DNA of 30,674 nt, taken from assembly GCA_900539175.1 (NCBI GenBank), contig UQAW01000044.1, positions 1 through 30,674 on the forward strand, given 5' to 3'. The notes under the pieces are model-generated. The model saw only the letters and a program-made list of their open reading frames with translations. It did no database searches and had not been told where the DNA came from. Origin of the DNA: an uncultured Lachnospiraceae bacterium. GTDB taxonomy: Bacteria; Bacillota; Clostridia; Lachnospirales; Lachnospiraceae. Within the stretch, counting starts at the first letter, position 1; the number at the start of each line of letters is the position of its first letter. The translations under genes and the position numbers were made by a program. Below are positions 18,301 to 24,328 of this stretch, one piece after another.

Positions 18301-18633
18301 ATATTTTCCGGTAACCCCTTTATTCTGGGAAATTCCCAGATCCGCAAATTTCAATTTGTCCATATAAAAAGAACGGATGGTTTCCAGATTTTCCAGATTT
18401 CCCCGGACAAATTCTTTATTTACTGTTCCTGTCGTATCTTTATTTCCCCAGATAATCTGAAAATGCTCCGAGCTCATACGATTGACAGATGAATCCGTAA
18501 GCGAATAAAAGGGATCCCGCGCGACATACGTATCAGTCGCCGCAGACACAGACACAGAGTTATCGATTTCATAGTAATATACCCCTGCAAGTATTAAGAC
18601 AAACAGCAACAGATGTAATACTTTTTTCCTCAT
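9337..18633 (-). CDS. Giant modular SLH surface protein: metallopeptidase-like, SGNH x3, beta-helix, LamG
   Basis: This encodes 3098 residues. Start 18633 is chosen because AGGAGG lies 6 nt upstream and a signal peptide (MRKKVLHLLLFVLILAG) follows; the frame is open to 18729. Domains: a gluzincin-like metallopeptidase resembling DUF6055 proteins (about 35-330; HELAH at 160-164, possible third ligand Glu180); jelly-roll modules at about 445-645, 872-1074, 1297-1500 and 2195-2395; SGNH/GDSL esterase-like domains (VFGDS, GTHPN) at about 648-868, 1074-1293 and 2397-2615; a right-handed beta-helix about 1502-2100; a carboxypeptidase-regulatory-like domain about 2108-2192; LamG-like about 2625-2825; FIVAR about 2835-2905; three SLH repeats to the end. 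The likely role is wall-anchored de-esterification and depolymerisation of a complex acetylated glycan or glycoprotein. Substrate is unknown. All SGNH copies show GG(T/A)HD where GxND is usual. The gene stands alone, between the palindromic repeat block and the 609-bp gap. Confidence 0.92.
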   Translation of the reverse strand: MRKKVLHLLLFVLILAGVYYYEIDNSVSVSAATDTYVARDPFYSLTDSSVNRMSSEHFQIIWGNKDTTGTVNKEFVRGNLENLETIRSFYMDKLKFADLGISQNKGVTGKYKTNVYIAATGLSKINDDWAYMTIDKNAFAYLVMAPGAMRVDPPSWVVPHELAHAFTYHMGGVVPYEWYEAVANFCRNEYLQSSYNKYGNKVYGPETDFFAPFLLNAESHFPHTKNWYDVWPIFLYIEENPDQISGLGHDAILKILKNNKEDTTFFHTIERVTGVEIEKILGGFERRLVTMDFKSQSRYQKSLKDLLNQDSSNYGKIYTTLNKSSDGWMTVPDSKAPQQGGYNIVPLDVDLKKDLIEVEFKGLSSASGAGWRISLVTETKAGKTRYSDMWNGGTNSMELKGDETKAYLVVSATPSTMKKLALDKDGTKYPYKVKVTAKEAIQKVELPKEYDYVLVDEKFDGSKLPENFVFPKEAEVSNGRLVLTKNSGNGVSTAAEFAPEVAKQTAVDFSFEYQCEKGNKMGLQFRDPYGRLVWALCAAPEKSELWGATVGVAVDDAKAAANSTELEPKWEAVPLDVNKVYTIRVRADFNKKTVSYIIAEKSTGKILAQKVNAATEATGLARIVSCSWWDSKTQYLDNFRLTAPVKKPDLLLKDKSVYVFGDSIILGNTYPRGGFADLAAKREGMKLQKFALGGSTILDANYPDGQILSQIQSAPAAEPDYILFDGGTHDAEYMKNTQGVPYGTVTAEKDPDALDTSTFAGAFEKTVCTMKQKWPKAQLVYVAVHKLGSRDKDVQEKLHELELQICRKWDVTVADLYKKSSLDTNDTTQKNTYTFNNTGTNGLPGTNGTGTHPNLAAIEKFYVPMVVSALLDLPEEYEHVLVDEKFDGSKLPENFAFPKEAEVSGGRLVLTKNSGNGASAAAEFAPEVTKQTAVDFSFEYQCEKANKMGLQFRDAYGRLVWALCVAPEKSELRGSTVGVAVDDAKAAAGSADLEPKWEAVTLDVNKTYVIRVRADFEAKTVSYRINEKATGKVLAQKVNAATEASGLARIISCSWWDSKAQYLDNFRLTAPVKKEALPLKDKSVYVFGDSIILGNTYSKGGFADLAAKSEGMKLQKFALGGSTILDANYPDGQILSQIQSAPAAEPDYILFDGGAHDAEYIANTQGVPYGTVTAEKDPDALDTSTFAGAFEKTVCTMKQKWPKAQLVYVAVHKMGSRDKDVQEKLYELELQICRKWDVTVADLYKKSSLDTNDTTQKNTYTFNSVGTNGLPGTNGTGTHPNLAAIEKFYVPAVVSALLELPEEYEHVFIDEKFDGSKLPENFAFPKGAEVSGGRLVLTKNLGNEVSAAVEFAPEIAKQKAVDFSFEYQCEKANKMGLQFRDADGRLVWALCAAPGKSELRGATVGVAVDDTKAAVNSAELEPKWEAVPLDVNKVYAIRVRADFEAKTVSYQIAEKATGKVLAQKVNAATEASGLGKMISCSWWDSKAQYLDNFRLTAPEESVGGTTYYVSAEGNDSFSGKSPEKPWKSLDKVNSVTFRPGDQILFECGDTWAGKTLHPLGSGEEGNPIVIGSYVDTKNENSTVMPKIAANGKVEDAVYFHNQEYWEITGLDISNTVEGFTQLSGNGTGDGTAPSGNNADRNDADGSKLGDYRGIHIVGWNTGSTLKGFWIHDLRIHDVTGIVSWIGDTYLKDAGIGNNYGLDKAKRTGGILIECYPAESGETYKAGETKATQFSDIKIEHNQLINNSFGGITVKQYNGSGNQYGTNPGWANRNGASVDNGYQDANWKPHKNIVIQDNYINQGASAYACNGIYLTSSQDSLIQRNVLEHLGTVGIELYFTDNVVVQYNEVSDVILKSGGGDATGIDPDWRVTNALIQYNYIHDCGEGFLLCGMDYNTGIIRYNLLQDMDRAYLRYFVKSGYFQIYNNNFYRSKTGQGTNKFDWWSLGSGTGIYMNNIMYDGKGEGFTFDSQSHFSYDNNAYYGTQAPAKDENALLLTESPFEGQAPDMKRKGDFTTGPLLEANGLKLKADSLLAGMGTVKDIYENLGLDRALEGESKWFDFSSLKKVNQESWENAVKIERTDYPQFGEEGTTTQNTASKTLPSIGMFERTVPEGTVILRGKVKDELNPAVGVTVRVQSGGKTLEAVTDSAGNYRISEGLVQGEAVISVEGYDIAETITLNSGIINRGNLTIPLMDLPEEYEYVLMDEKFDGSKLPENFVFPKGAEVSGGRLVLTKNSGNGVSAAAEFAPEVAKQTAVDFSFEYQCEKADKMGLQFRDAYGRLVWALCAAPGKNELRGATVGVAVDDAKAAANSTELEPKWEAVTLDVNKAYVIRVRADFEAKTVSYRITEKGTGKVLAQKVNAATEASGLDKIISCSWWDSKAQYLDNFRLTAPVEKPDLPLKDKSVYVFGDSIILGNTYPKGGFADLTAKREGMKLQKFALGGSTIMDANYPDGQILSQIQSAPAAEPDYILFDGGAHDAEYITNTQGVSYGTVTAEKDPDALDTSTFAGAFEKTICTMKQKWPKAQLVYVAVHKMGSRDKDVQEKLHELEIRICRKWGVKVGDLYEESSLDTNDTTQKNTYTFNSVGTNGLPGTNGTGTHPNLAAIEAFYEPVVAAALRRAQEIPEVLAEFDFDADGQYFDGGNAKAEGTYTLESHGSGKALKLDGNGQYLAVTAKDGKSLLTDVDEMTVSYQIRPENSKTNWGFFAAPNADTQKYQQEHYLGIVDINGTTSAERYNNSGARPATAKYATGYNGWYYVTVVYTEGATTLYINGEKAAEEASAYALTEILGDNSILYIGKSSWGQGEYATALIDNYKIVSRALTADEVKAEAAKYVENEPAEADKEALKAAIDAKVDGEDTYTAESWNAYKEALTAANTVYNKKEAAQEEVDAAEKALTDAWTALKKKERPFADVDRETGSWYYDAVYDNFDKGIIQGVDPTHFEPLSSLTRAQFAIILHRMEKQPASEYSAKFADVEAGVWYTDAIMWASANGIVTGYADGSRRFGTGDKIVREQMAVMLYRYAKDYKKYDVSKAADFAHFTDAASVSAYAEEAVAWAVGNGILTGKDNGTKLDPQGDASRAECAVIIQRFLEKYGE
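10790..12060 (-). repeat. Jelly-roll plus SGNH module, copy 4 within the giant gene
   Basis: This segment encodes EEYEYVLMDEKFDG through the final SGNH domain. At the DNA level it closely matches the copies at 16030-17300 and 14755-16020, with long identical stretches such as those around the GDS and GTHPN motifs. It differs in the SGNH tail (KVGDLYEESS against VADLYKKSS). Confidence 0.85.
14135..14750 (-). repeat. Jelly-roll module, copy 3 within the giant gene, without SGNH partner
   Basis: This encodes EEYEHVFIDEKFDG through NFRLTAPEE and matches the jelly-roll half of the other units. Here the SGNH half is absent and the beta-helix domain follows directly, as if it had replaced or interrupted the SGNH module. 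Confidence 0.85.
14755..16020 (-). repeat. Jelly-roll plus SGNH module, copy 2 within the giant gene
   Basis: This encodes EEYEHVLVDEKFDG through GTHPNLAAIEKFYVP. It is nearly identical to copy 1 over most of its length, implying recent tandem duplication or gene conversion. Confidence 0.88.
16030..17300 (-). repeat. Jelly-roll plus SGNH module, copy 1 within the giant gene
   Basis: This encodes EYDYVLVDEKFDG through GTHPNLAAIEKFYVP, directly after the metallopeptidase-like region. It is the first of the tandem units and abuts copy 2 with only a short linker. Confidence 0.88.
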
Positions 18634-18676
18634 TTTTTCCTCCTGTTTTTCAGTATCATTCCATTTTCCACGGTCC

Positions 18677-18690
18677 ATGAAAGCGCTGCA
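18677..18690. promoter_or_regulatory. CRE-like site (CcpA-type operator) upstream of the giant gene
   Basis: ATGAAAGCGCTGCA fits the catabolite-responsive element pattern (WTGNAANCGNWNNCW) well. It lies 44-57 bp upstream of the giant gene's ATG, a position at or downstream of a likely promoter, where CcpA binding usually represses. I see no clear -35/-10 pair near it. Regulation by preferred sugars is inferred. Confidence 0.55.
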
Positions 18691-18798
18691 ATTTCTACTG
18701 TTTCGTACCAAAAGTAATGCTTGCAGCACACAGACACTTTCTCCAGTTCATTTTAACTTTCACAACCACCTCTCTCTTTTTTATTTTTTTAATCATTA

Positions 18799-19080
18799 AT
18801 GCTGAAAGCGTCAAAAGGTATTTTGACGCTTATGATACACGGATTGCTCCGCACTTCATGCTCCCGCAATCCTAAACACCTTAAATTCGCTCATTTTTCT
18901 ACGAAAAATGGCTGCTTTTCGGTGTTCTTCCCGTCCCAAAGTCATGTTTTTTCATACAGGCATGAAAAACTGACCTTTTGACGCTTGTATCATTATAATG
19001 TTTGGTGTCAAAAAATATTTTGCCCCCGTGATACCTACGGATTGCTCCGCACTTTGTACCCCTGGTATCATTATTATCAT
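18799..19080. repeat. Block of palindromic repeats, copies B and C with internal hairpins
   Basis: Copy B is a perfect inverted repeat, AAGCGTCAAAA (18806-18816) and TTTTGACGCTT (18821-18831), followed by ATGATACACGGATTGCTC and CGCACTTCATG. Copy C (19004-19054) has GGTGTCAAAAAATATTTTG, then ATACCTACGGATTGCTCCGC. A partial copy lies at 18974-19000 (CCTTTTGACGCTTGTATCAT) and a tail at 19056-19080. Between B and C are CATTTTTC/GAAAAATG (18892-18910) and a second hairpin near 18948-18970. The block fills most of the 529-bp gap between GH115 and the giant gene and has no credible ORF. It looks like a REP- or MITE-type non-coding element. Confidence 0.75.
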
Positions 19081-19088
19081 ACAAATAA

Positions 19089-19127
19089 AAGAAAAAGAGC
19101 AGAATGTCAAAATCCGCTCTTTTTCTT
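19089..19127 (-). terminator. Intrinsic terminator of the transporter-GH115 operon
   Basis: A perfect 12-bp stem, AAGAAAAAGAGC (19089-19100) and GCTCTTTTTCTT (19116-19127), has a 15-nt loop and is T-rich on the minus-strand 3' side (TTTTTCTTTTATTT). It lies 36 nt after the GH115 stop codon and ends the operon. The A-rich other arm could let it work in both directions. Confidence 0.85.
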
Positions 19128-19162
19128 GAAATAATCCGAAAACTTTTGTCGACTATTCTTTT

Positions 19163-21169
19163 TTATTCCTCCCATTTTTCTTCCATTAATTCAAACAGTT
19201 CCTTATCCTTCAGATGATTTTCCAGATTCAAAAGCAGCATCACCCGTTTATCCTCCTCTGAATACAGAAACTCTCTCTGCCAAAGGTAAAAATGCGGACC
19301 GTCTCCCAGGTTACGTAGATAGCTCATGAGACTTTCCAATACCCAGGCACTTTGTTTGATATCCGTAAAACAATCATTTTCATAGAAGTTCTTCCATTTT
19401 CCATGTTCTCTTTCCCGCATGGCGGTGTTTCCGCTTAAGTAAGATTTTCTCGCTTTTCCGGCATGGTAAAACGCTTCCTGATATTTTCCTTCCATAGCAA
19501 GCAGGAGCGCCCTGCAGGTTTCTGCCGCCCCATTGTAGCAGTCATAGTGAATCTGCGCCTGCAGCAGCAGGGAATCCCGGAATAATTCCTCCGCTTTTTC
19601 ATTCTCTATCTCAAGGGCTGTCAATTCATACCTTCTGAGACATTCCCTGTACCGGTGCGCAGCCTCCTGACAGATCTCCTGATACCAGCGTATCTGCCCC
19701 CGCAGATCCGGTGCGTCCGTTGCCCACAGCATATACTCTGACCTTTCACTTTCATTCTTCATATATTGGGAAACTAATACCCTTGCCACATGATTCGAAA
19801 ATTGATCTCCTCCATGCTCATCCTCATGCTCTCCAAACCTTGCCGCACACTTCCAATAATCCCGGAAACACCTCTTAATCCTGTCAGTCTCTTTTGTCTT
19901 ATAGTACTGACTTATGTATTGTTCCATCTGTTTCTCTATATTTATTTCTCCATCTTTCCACATATGGGCTATAAAGTCCAGGTAATATACATGGGGCTTT
20001 ACATTTGAGCAGTTAATAATCCAATAATCCTTTACATCTTTTTGCAGAACCTCTTCCAACTCCTGTTTGATAAATTCAGGAGAATTCGGAAGCATGGTGA
20101 TATGGCTCGCTGCCTGAAGATCATAAAATGAAACATGATAGTAAATCCCATGTCTTCCCTCCGGACGCACAGGCAGGGCATAAATCCGGGGATTATGGTT
20201 CCACTGCCTTCTTGTCACCATCTTTCCGAATCCGTTGTCCGCCCAGATTGTGATGACATCTTCCGGCAGTTTCAGATAGCCTTCCTGATACAGCTCCATG
20301 GTCTCACCGTACAGATTCGTACAGCATACCGCATCGGGTACTTCTTCCTTTACCATATCATATTGGATCCGGATCAGGCGCCCCATAAGCTCCCCGCGCA
20401 TCTGCGGTGTCTCATATCTCGGATCATTCTCCCAGAAAGGATAGTCTCCCTGGCCCCGGAAACCCAGATTCCAGATTACTTCCATGCCTTTTTGCTCTCT
20501 GATCCCCTCTCGCCATATCTTTTCAAATAACTCCCGGTTCTCATCATAGGATGGATTTACTCCCGGATATGCTCTCGCAAACATCTCTGCTCCCAGAGGC
20601 TCGGCATGGTGGTGTGTAATTGCAAGCCCCATAGCGGCTGCCAGTCCCTTATACCGTTTTGAGTTGGAATCTGTGCCGGGTATCACCATGTTTCCGCCAA
20701 GACGAAGTAACGCCTCAAATACCATTTCCCATGGTTTGTCTTTGCTTCGGTCTACATGCCATGTGTGGATCAGAACTTCATCATTTACGAACCATCCTCT
20801 GTATTTCACCGCAAAGGGTGTGCTTTCATAACGGAATCCATCCTCAACCGTATAAAATTTCTGCCGTATCAATTGTTGGTCATTCCAAAACCAGAACGGC
20901 GCCACTCCGAGAATCCGGCTGCTCACTGCATATATGCCATATACAAAGCCCCGTTCGCTGCCTGCTTCAATCACCAGTTCCCGTCCTGCTACGTAAAGAG
21001 AAAAACATTCTTCCTCCTGACTCCCTTCAAGAAGCCGGATGCTGTCCCCTTCATCTGCCGATTCCAGGCAGCACATTTCCAGGTCGCGTCTCAAGTTCTT
21101 CACTGCCCGTATAACAGGTTCTTTTGTACTGCTGCTAAATATTCTGCTCTTTCGGTTAATCCGTATCAT
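19163..21169 (-). CDS. Cytoplasmic GH115 family alpha-glucuronidase
   Basis: This 668-residue protein shares GH115 landmarks with the surface enzyme at 3848-8080: GFVYGIYAVSSRILGVAPFWFW, VKYRGWFVNDE, WNLGFRGQGDYPFW, YGETMELYQEG and IWADNGFG. It has no signal peptide and lacks the long C-terminal accessory domains, so it should act inside the cell on imported uronosyl-oligosaccharides, removing alpha-linked glucuronate or its 4-O-methyl ether. AGGAGG overlaps the stop region of the permease 9 nt upstream, showing translational coupling and a shared operon. It is the last gene before the terminator at 19089-19127. The family assignment is firm; the substrate is inferred from the family. Confidence 0.88.
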   Translation of the reverse strand: MIRINRKSRIFSSSTKEPVIRAVKNLRRDLEMCCLESADEGDSIRLLEGSQEEECFSLYVAGRELVIEAGSERGFVYGIYAVSSRILGVAPFWFWNDQQLIRQKFYTVEDGFRYESTPFAVKYRGWFVNDEVLIHTWHVDRSKDKPWEMVFEALLRLGGNMVIPGTDSNSKRYKGLAAAMGLAITHHHAEPLGAEMFARAYPGVNPSYDENRELFEKIWREGIREQKGMEVIWNLGFRGQGDYPFWENDPRYETPQMRGELMGRLIRIQYDMVKEEVPDAVCCTNLYGETMELYQEGYLKLPEDVITIWADNGFGKMVTRRQWNHNPRIYALPVRPEGRHGIYYHVSFYDLQAASHITMLPNSPEFIKQELEEVLQKDVKDYWIINCSNVKPHVYYLDFIAHMWKDGEINIEKQMEQYISQYYKTKETDRIKRCFRDYWKCAARFGEHEDEHGGDQFSNHVARVLVSQYMKNESERSEYMLWATDAPDLRGQIRWYQEICQEAAHRYRECLRRYELTALEIENEKAEELFRDSLLLQAQIHYDCYNGAAETCRALLLAMEGKYQEAFYHAGKARKSYLSGNTAMREREHGKWKNFYENDCFTDIKQSAWVLESLMSYLRNLGDGPHFYLWQREFLYSEEDKRVMLLLNLENHLKDKELFELMEEKWEE

Positions 21170-21178
21170 TTTTTCCTC

Positions 21179-22024
21179 CTATCCTTTAATGCCGTCCATT
21201 GCAATTCCATCCACAAGATACTTTTGGAATATGATGAAGAATACCAGCACCGGCAACAGGGAGATTACTGACATTGCAAACAGTCCCCCGTAATTGTTAT
21301 AAGAATTTGGATCCAGATACATATTAAGAGCCAGCGAAATAGTAAACTTCTTTGTGGTGCTCATAAAAATCAATGGTTGGAAAAAATCCTGCCAAATCCA
21401 GTAAAATGCAAAAATAGATGCTGTCACAAGCGCCGGCTTTACGACCGGAACCAGAATTCTGAATAAAGTCCCCAGTATCCCACATCCATCAATTTTGGCA
21501 GCCTCATCCAACTCCTTCGGGATCCCCCTGAAAAATTGAACCAGCAGGAAGATAAAGAATGCACCCCCGAAAAACCATGGCATGATCAACGCAACCCTTG
21601 TATCAATCAGATTCATCTTTTTTAAAATGATATACTGCGGCACAACCATCACCTGCGGCGGTATCATCATTGTCATCATGACACACCCAAACAGGAAATT
21701 GGAGCCTTTGAATCTGATTCTGGTAAACGCATAGGCAGCCAGAAGTGAAATAAATACACAGCCGAACGTGCCGATGACTGTAACGAACACGGTATTCCCA
21801 AGAAATGTAGTAAACGGAACCCCGCCCACTCCTTCAAAACCGCTTTTATAGTTCGCTGCTGCGTCCCAAACCTTTGGGATCAGTGAATAGGCATCGGTAA
21901 ACATCGTGTCGTTGCTCTTAAAAGAGCTGGACAAAAGCCATAGCAACGGATAAATCATGAAAAATCCCAGCACGCAGGCACCCACATGAAACAGCACTGC
22001 ATGTACATTCTTTTTTCTCTTCAT
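21179..22024 (-). CDS. CUT1 carbohydrate ABC transporter permease, MalG/LplC type
   Basis: This 281-residue membrane protein has about six hydrophobic segments and the permease coupling motif LDEAAKIDGCGILGTLFRILVPVVKPAL (about residues 166-193), which contacts the ATPase. It forms the import channel with the permease encoded just upstream. The two genes overlap by ATGA (22021-22024), with GGGAGG upstream, so translation is coupled. No ATPase gene is present; CUT1 systems of this kind usually share an MsmX-type ATPase encoded elsewhere. Confidence 0.92.
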   Translation of the reverse strand: MKRKKNVHAVLFHVGACVLGFFMIYPLLWLLSSSFKSNDTMFTDAYSLIPKVWDAAANYKSGFEGVGGVPFTTFLGNTVFVTVIGTFGCVFISLLAAYAFTRIRFKGSNFLFGCVMMTMMIPPQVMVVPQYIILKKMNLIDTRVALIMPWFFGGAFFIFLLVQFFRGIPKELDEAAKIDGCGILGTLFRILVPVVKPALVTASIFAFYWIWQDFFQPLIFMSTTKKFTISLALNMYLDPNSYNNYGGLFAMSVISLLPVLVFFIIFQKYLVDGIAMDGIKG

Positions 22025-22932
22025 TCGTCATCGCCTCCCGTTTCATAATGTACCCAGTTATTCTGTGTCTTGAACAGAATGATGGTAAATACTGCAACAA
22101 TAATGACAAGTACCCAGGCCAATGCGCAGCTGTAGCCCATATCAAAGAAGTTAAATGCTCTCCGGTACAGATACAATACATAGGATAATGTACTGTCAAG
22201 AGGACCGCCGTCCGTGATGATATAGCTCTCTGTAAAAACACGGAACCCATTAATAATCTGAAGAATCAAATTAAAGAAAATTGTAGGCGTCAGCATCGGC
22301 AGCGTTATTTTGAAAAATGTCTGTCTGGAGGTTGCTCCATCCACCATAGCGGATTCATACAATGCCCCCGGGATTTGTTTTAGCGCTGACAGAAAAATCA
22401 GCATGGAAGAACCAAACTGCCACACCCCCATGACAACAATCACACCCAGAGCCGTATGTGGATTTCCAAGGAATGAAATCTTCTGTTCAATCCCAAATGC
22501 TGCCAAAAGCGACATTACCACTCCCTTGTTTCCAAAAATCTGTTTCCATACAATGGATACGGCAATGCTGCCTCCAATAATCGAAGGAATATAATAAAGT
22601 GTCCGGTAAATCCCAAGCCCTCTGTGCTTTTTGTTTAGAAGCATTGCTACAAAAAGGGCAAACGTCAGACGCAGCGGAACCAGAAGTAATACATAAATAA
22701 AGGTCACCTTCAGCGACTGCCAGAAGCTTTTGTCCTTTGTAAAGATGCGTACATAATTTTCCACCCCAATCATGGATGGCGTATTCAGCATGTTAAAATC
22801 TGTAAAAGAATAATAAATTGATATCACCATTGGAATCAGCCACATGATCAGGAACCCAACCAGCCAGGGCGCCAGCAGGAGATATCCTGCCACATTGTCC
22901 TTCGTCTTATATACTGCTTTTCTCTTACCCAC
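22021..22932 (-). CDS. CUT1 carbohydrate ABC transporter permease, MalF/LplB type
   Basis: This 303-residue protein has six predicted membrane segments, starting with LLLAPWLVGFLIMWLIPMVI. The EAA-type loop reads YESAMVDGATSRQTFFKITLP. It begins with GTG, supported by AGGAGG 7 nt upstream. It pairs with the following permease and the lipoprotein gene before it. A 9-bp hairpin separates it from that lipoprotein gene and probably lowers its expression relative to the binding protein. Confidence 0.92.
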   Translation of the reverse strand: MGKRKAVYKTKDNVAGYLLLAPWLVGFLIMWLIPMVISIYYSFTDFNMLNTPSMIGVENYVRIFTKDKSFWQSLKVTFIYVLLLVPLRLTFALFVAMLLNKKHRGLGIYRTLYYIPSIIGGSIAVSIVWKQIFGNKGVVMSLLAAFGIEQKISFLGNPHTALGVIVVMGVWQFGSSMLIFLSALKQIPGALYESAMVDGATSRQTFFKITLPMLTPTIFFNLILQIINGFRVFTESYIITDGGPLDSTLSYVLYLYRRAFNFFDMGYSCALAWVLVIIVAVFTIILFKTQNNWVHYETGGDDE

Positions 22933-22959
22933 GCTGTTTCCTCCTCTCTTTCTTTAAAA

Positions 22960-22981
22960 GAGGGGCATCTTTATGCCCCTC
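22960..22981 (-). promoter_or_regulatory. Intercistronic hairpin between binding-protein and permease genes
   Basis: The arms GAGGGGCAT (22960-22968) and ATGCCCCTC (22973-22981) are a perfect 9-bp stem with a 4-nt loop. On the minus strand TTTTAAAG follows. It lies within 35 nt of the lipoprotein stop codon and before the permease ribosome binding site. Such elements act as partial terminators or 3' stabilisers that raise binding-protein levels over permeases. Confidence 0.75.
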
Positions 22982-22993
22982 TCAACCTGATAT

Positions 22994-24328
22994 TTATTTG
23001 TTTCTTTCAAGTATCGCACTGACTTCTTCACGGAATGTTTTCGCTGCTTCTTCCGGTGTTGATTCCCCATAGAATACGCTGTTTCCGATATTTTTTAAGG
23101 ATTCCTGGATCTCTGCGATCCCTTCCGGATCCGGTTTGGGTGTGTCTTTTGCAAGTTCGCTGACTTTGTTTGCATATTCAAACATCTCCACCTGCTGCTC
23201 CGTCATTTTGCCCGACTCTACCATGGCGTCGCGGACTTTTGAGGACACCGGTGTTCCCCGTTCTGCCATGATTATATTATTTGCTGTCTCGGAATTAACA
23301 AACCAGTCGATAAACTCTGCGCATTCATCCTTTACCTTAGATGTATCTGCAATAGAAAAGAACATTCCCGGTTTATTCCACAGACCGCTTTCTCCATCCT
23401 CGTCTGTGACCGGAGGTGTCGTGATCTTGATCTTGTCATTGACTGTGCATACCCTGTTGGAATAATTATTCCAATCGAAGACGGTTGCCGCCTCGCCGGT
23501 CACAACCGGGCTCGCCTCCAGACCCAGCGTCAGAATCTGTGCTTCTTCATCCGGGTCGGAATAGATATTGCTGTCTACCATTTCCTTCCACATTGTGAAG
23601 AAGTCTGCCACCACTTTATCATCTTCATAGCCAAGCCCATTTCCTTCATCATTGAAGAGCTTTTCGCCATGCTGCCGCATCCAGTAACGCAGAGGGATTA
23701 CATCCCCGGTTGCCCCTGATGATACGAGAACACTTTCTTTCCCTGTCTTTTCTGAAATTTTCCGGTTTGCCTCAATGAATTCGCTCCATGTCCATGTCCC
23801 ATCCGGCAGCTCTACCCCTGCCTGCTCAAATACCTCCGGATTATATCCCACCGCGACTGAGGATGTAGATAAGACCATTCCTGCCATCTTTCCATCAACA
23901 GAACCTGTATTTAATACGTTTTCGTCTATATTGGAGGTATCGATGGTTCCGTCATCTATATAGGGCTGCAGATCCGCAACCGCATTGTTTTTGGCATAGG
24001 TAGATATGTACAGATAGTCCATCTGGACGATATCAGGCATGGAACCGGATGCTGCCTGTGTGGAAAGCTTATCAAAATACCCGTCCCAACCGGCAGGCAG
24101 AGCCTCAAACTCAACATCCGGATGTTCCTCCGTATAGGCATCCAAAAGCTTCTGCGTATACTCATGCCTGCTCTGTCCTCCCCACCACGTGATCTTAATC
24201 TTTGTCTTGCCGCTTTTAGAGGAAACATCTTTTGTATTCCCATCTCCCTCTGAGCCGCATGCTGCTAATGAAACAGCCATAACGCCGACCAACATTGCCG
24301 CTGCTATTTTTCTCATCCTGCTTTTCAT
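22994..24328 (-). CDS. Sugar ABC transporter solute-binding lipoprotein
   Basis: This 444-residue family 1 extracellular solute-binding protein has a lipoprotein signal peptide with the lipobox LAAC (Cys24) and a typical acidic linker after it. The mature part has the cluster B fold markers KIKITWWGG, PDIVQMDYLYISTYA and a C-terminal FREEVSAILE helix. It would sit on the outer face of the membrane and hand oligosaccharides to the two permeases. The ligand is not evident from sequence; the neighbours point to a uronate-containing oligosaccharide. AAGGAG lies 8 nt upstream of the ATG. The 126-bp gap before it leaves room for a promoter controlled by the adjacent response regulator, but I see no clear -35/-10. 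Confidence 0.93.
   Translation of the reverse strand: MKSRMRKIAAAMLVGVMAVSLAACGSEGDGNTKDVSSKSGKTKIKITWWGGQSRHEYTQKLLDAYTEEHPDVEFEALPAGWDGYFDKLSTQAASGSMPDIVQMDYLYISTYAKNNAVADLQPYIDDGTIDTSNIDENVLNTGSVDGKMAGMVLSTSSVAVGYNPEVFEQAGVELPDGTWTWSEFIEANRKISEKTGKESVLVSSGATGDVIPLRYWMRQHGEKLFNDEGNGLGYEDDKVVADFFTMWKEMVDSNIYSDPDEEAQILTLGLEASPVVTGEAATVFDWNNYSNRVCTVNDKIKITTPPVTDEDGESGLWNKPGMFFSIADTSKVKDECAEFIDWFVNSETANNIIMAERGTPVSSKVRDAMVESGKMTEQQVEMFEYANKVSELAKDTPKPDPEGIAEIQESLKNIGNSVFYGESTPEEAAKTFREEVSAILERNK

Noticed and set aside
18899..19084. 61-codon minus-strand frame in the repeat block
   Set aside because: It runs through the palindromic repeats, has no ribosome binding site and shows no protein-like pattern.
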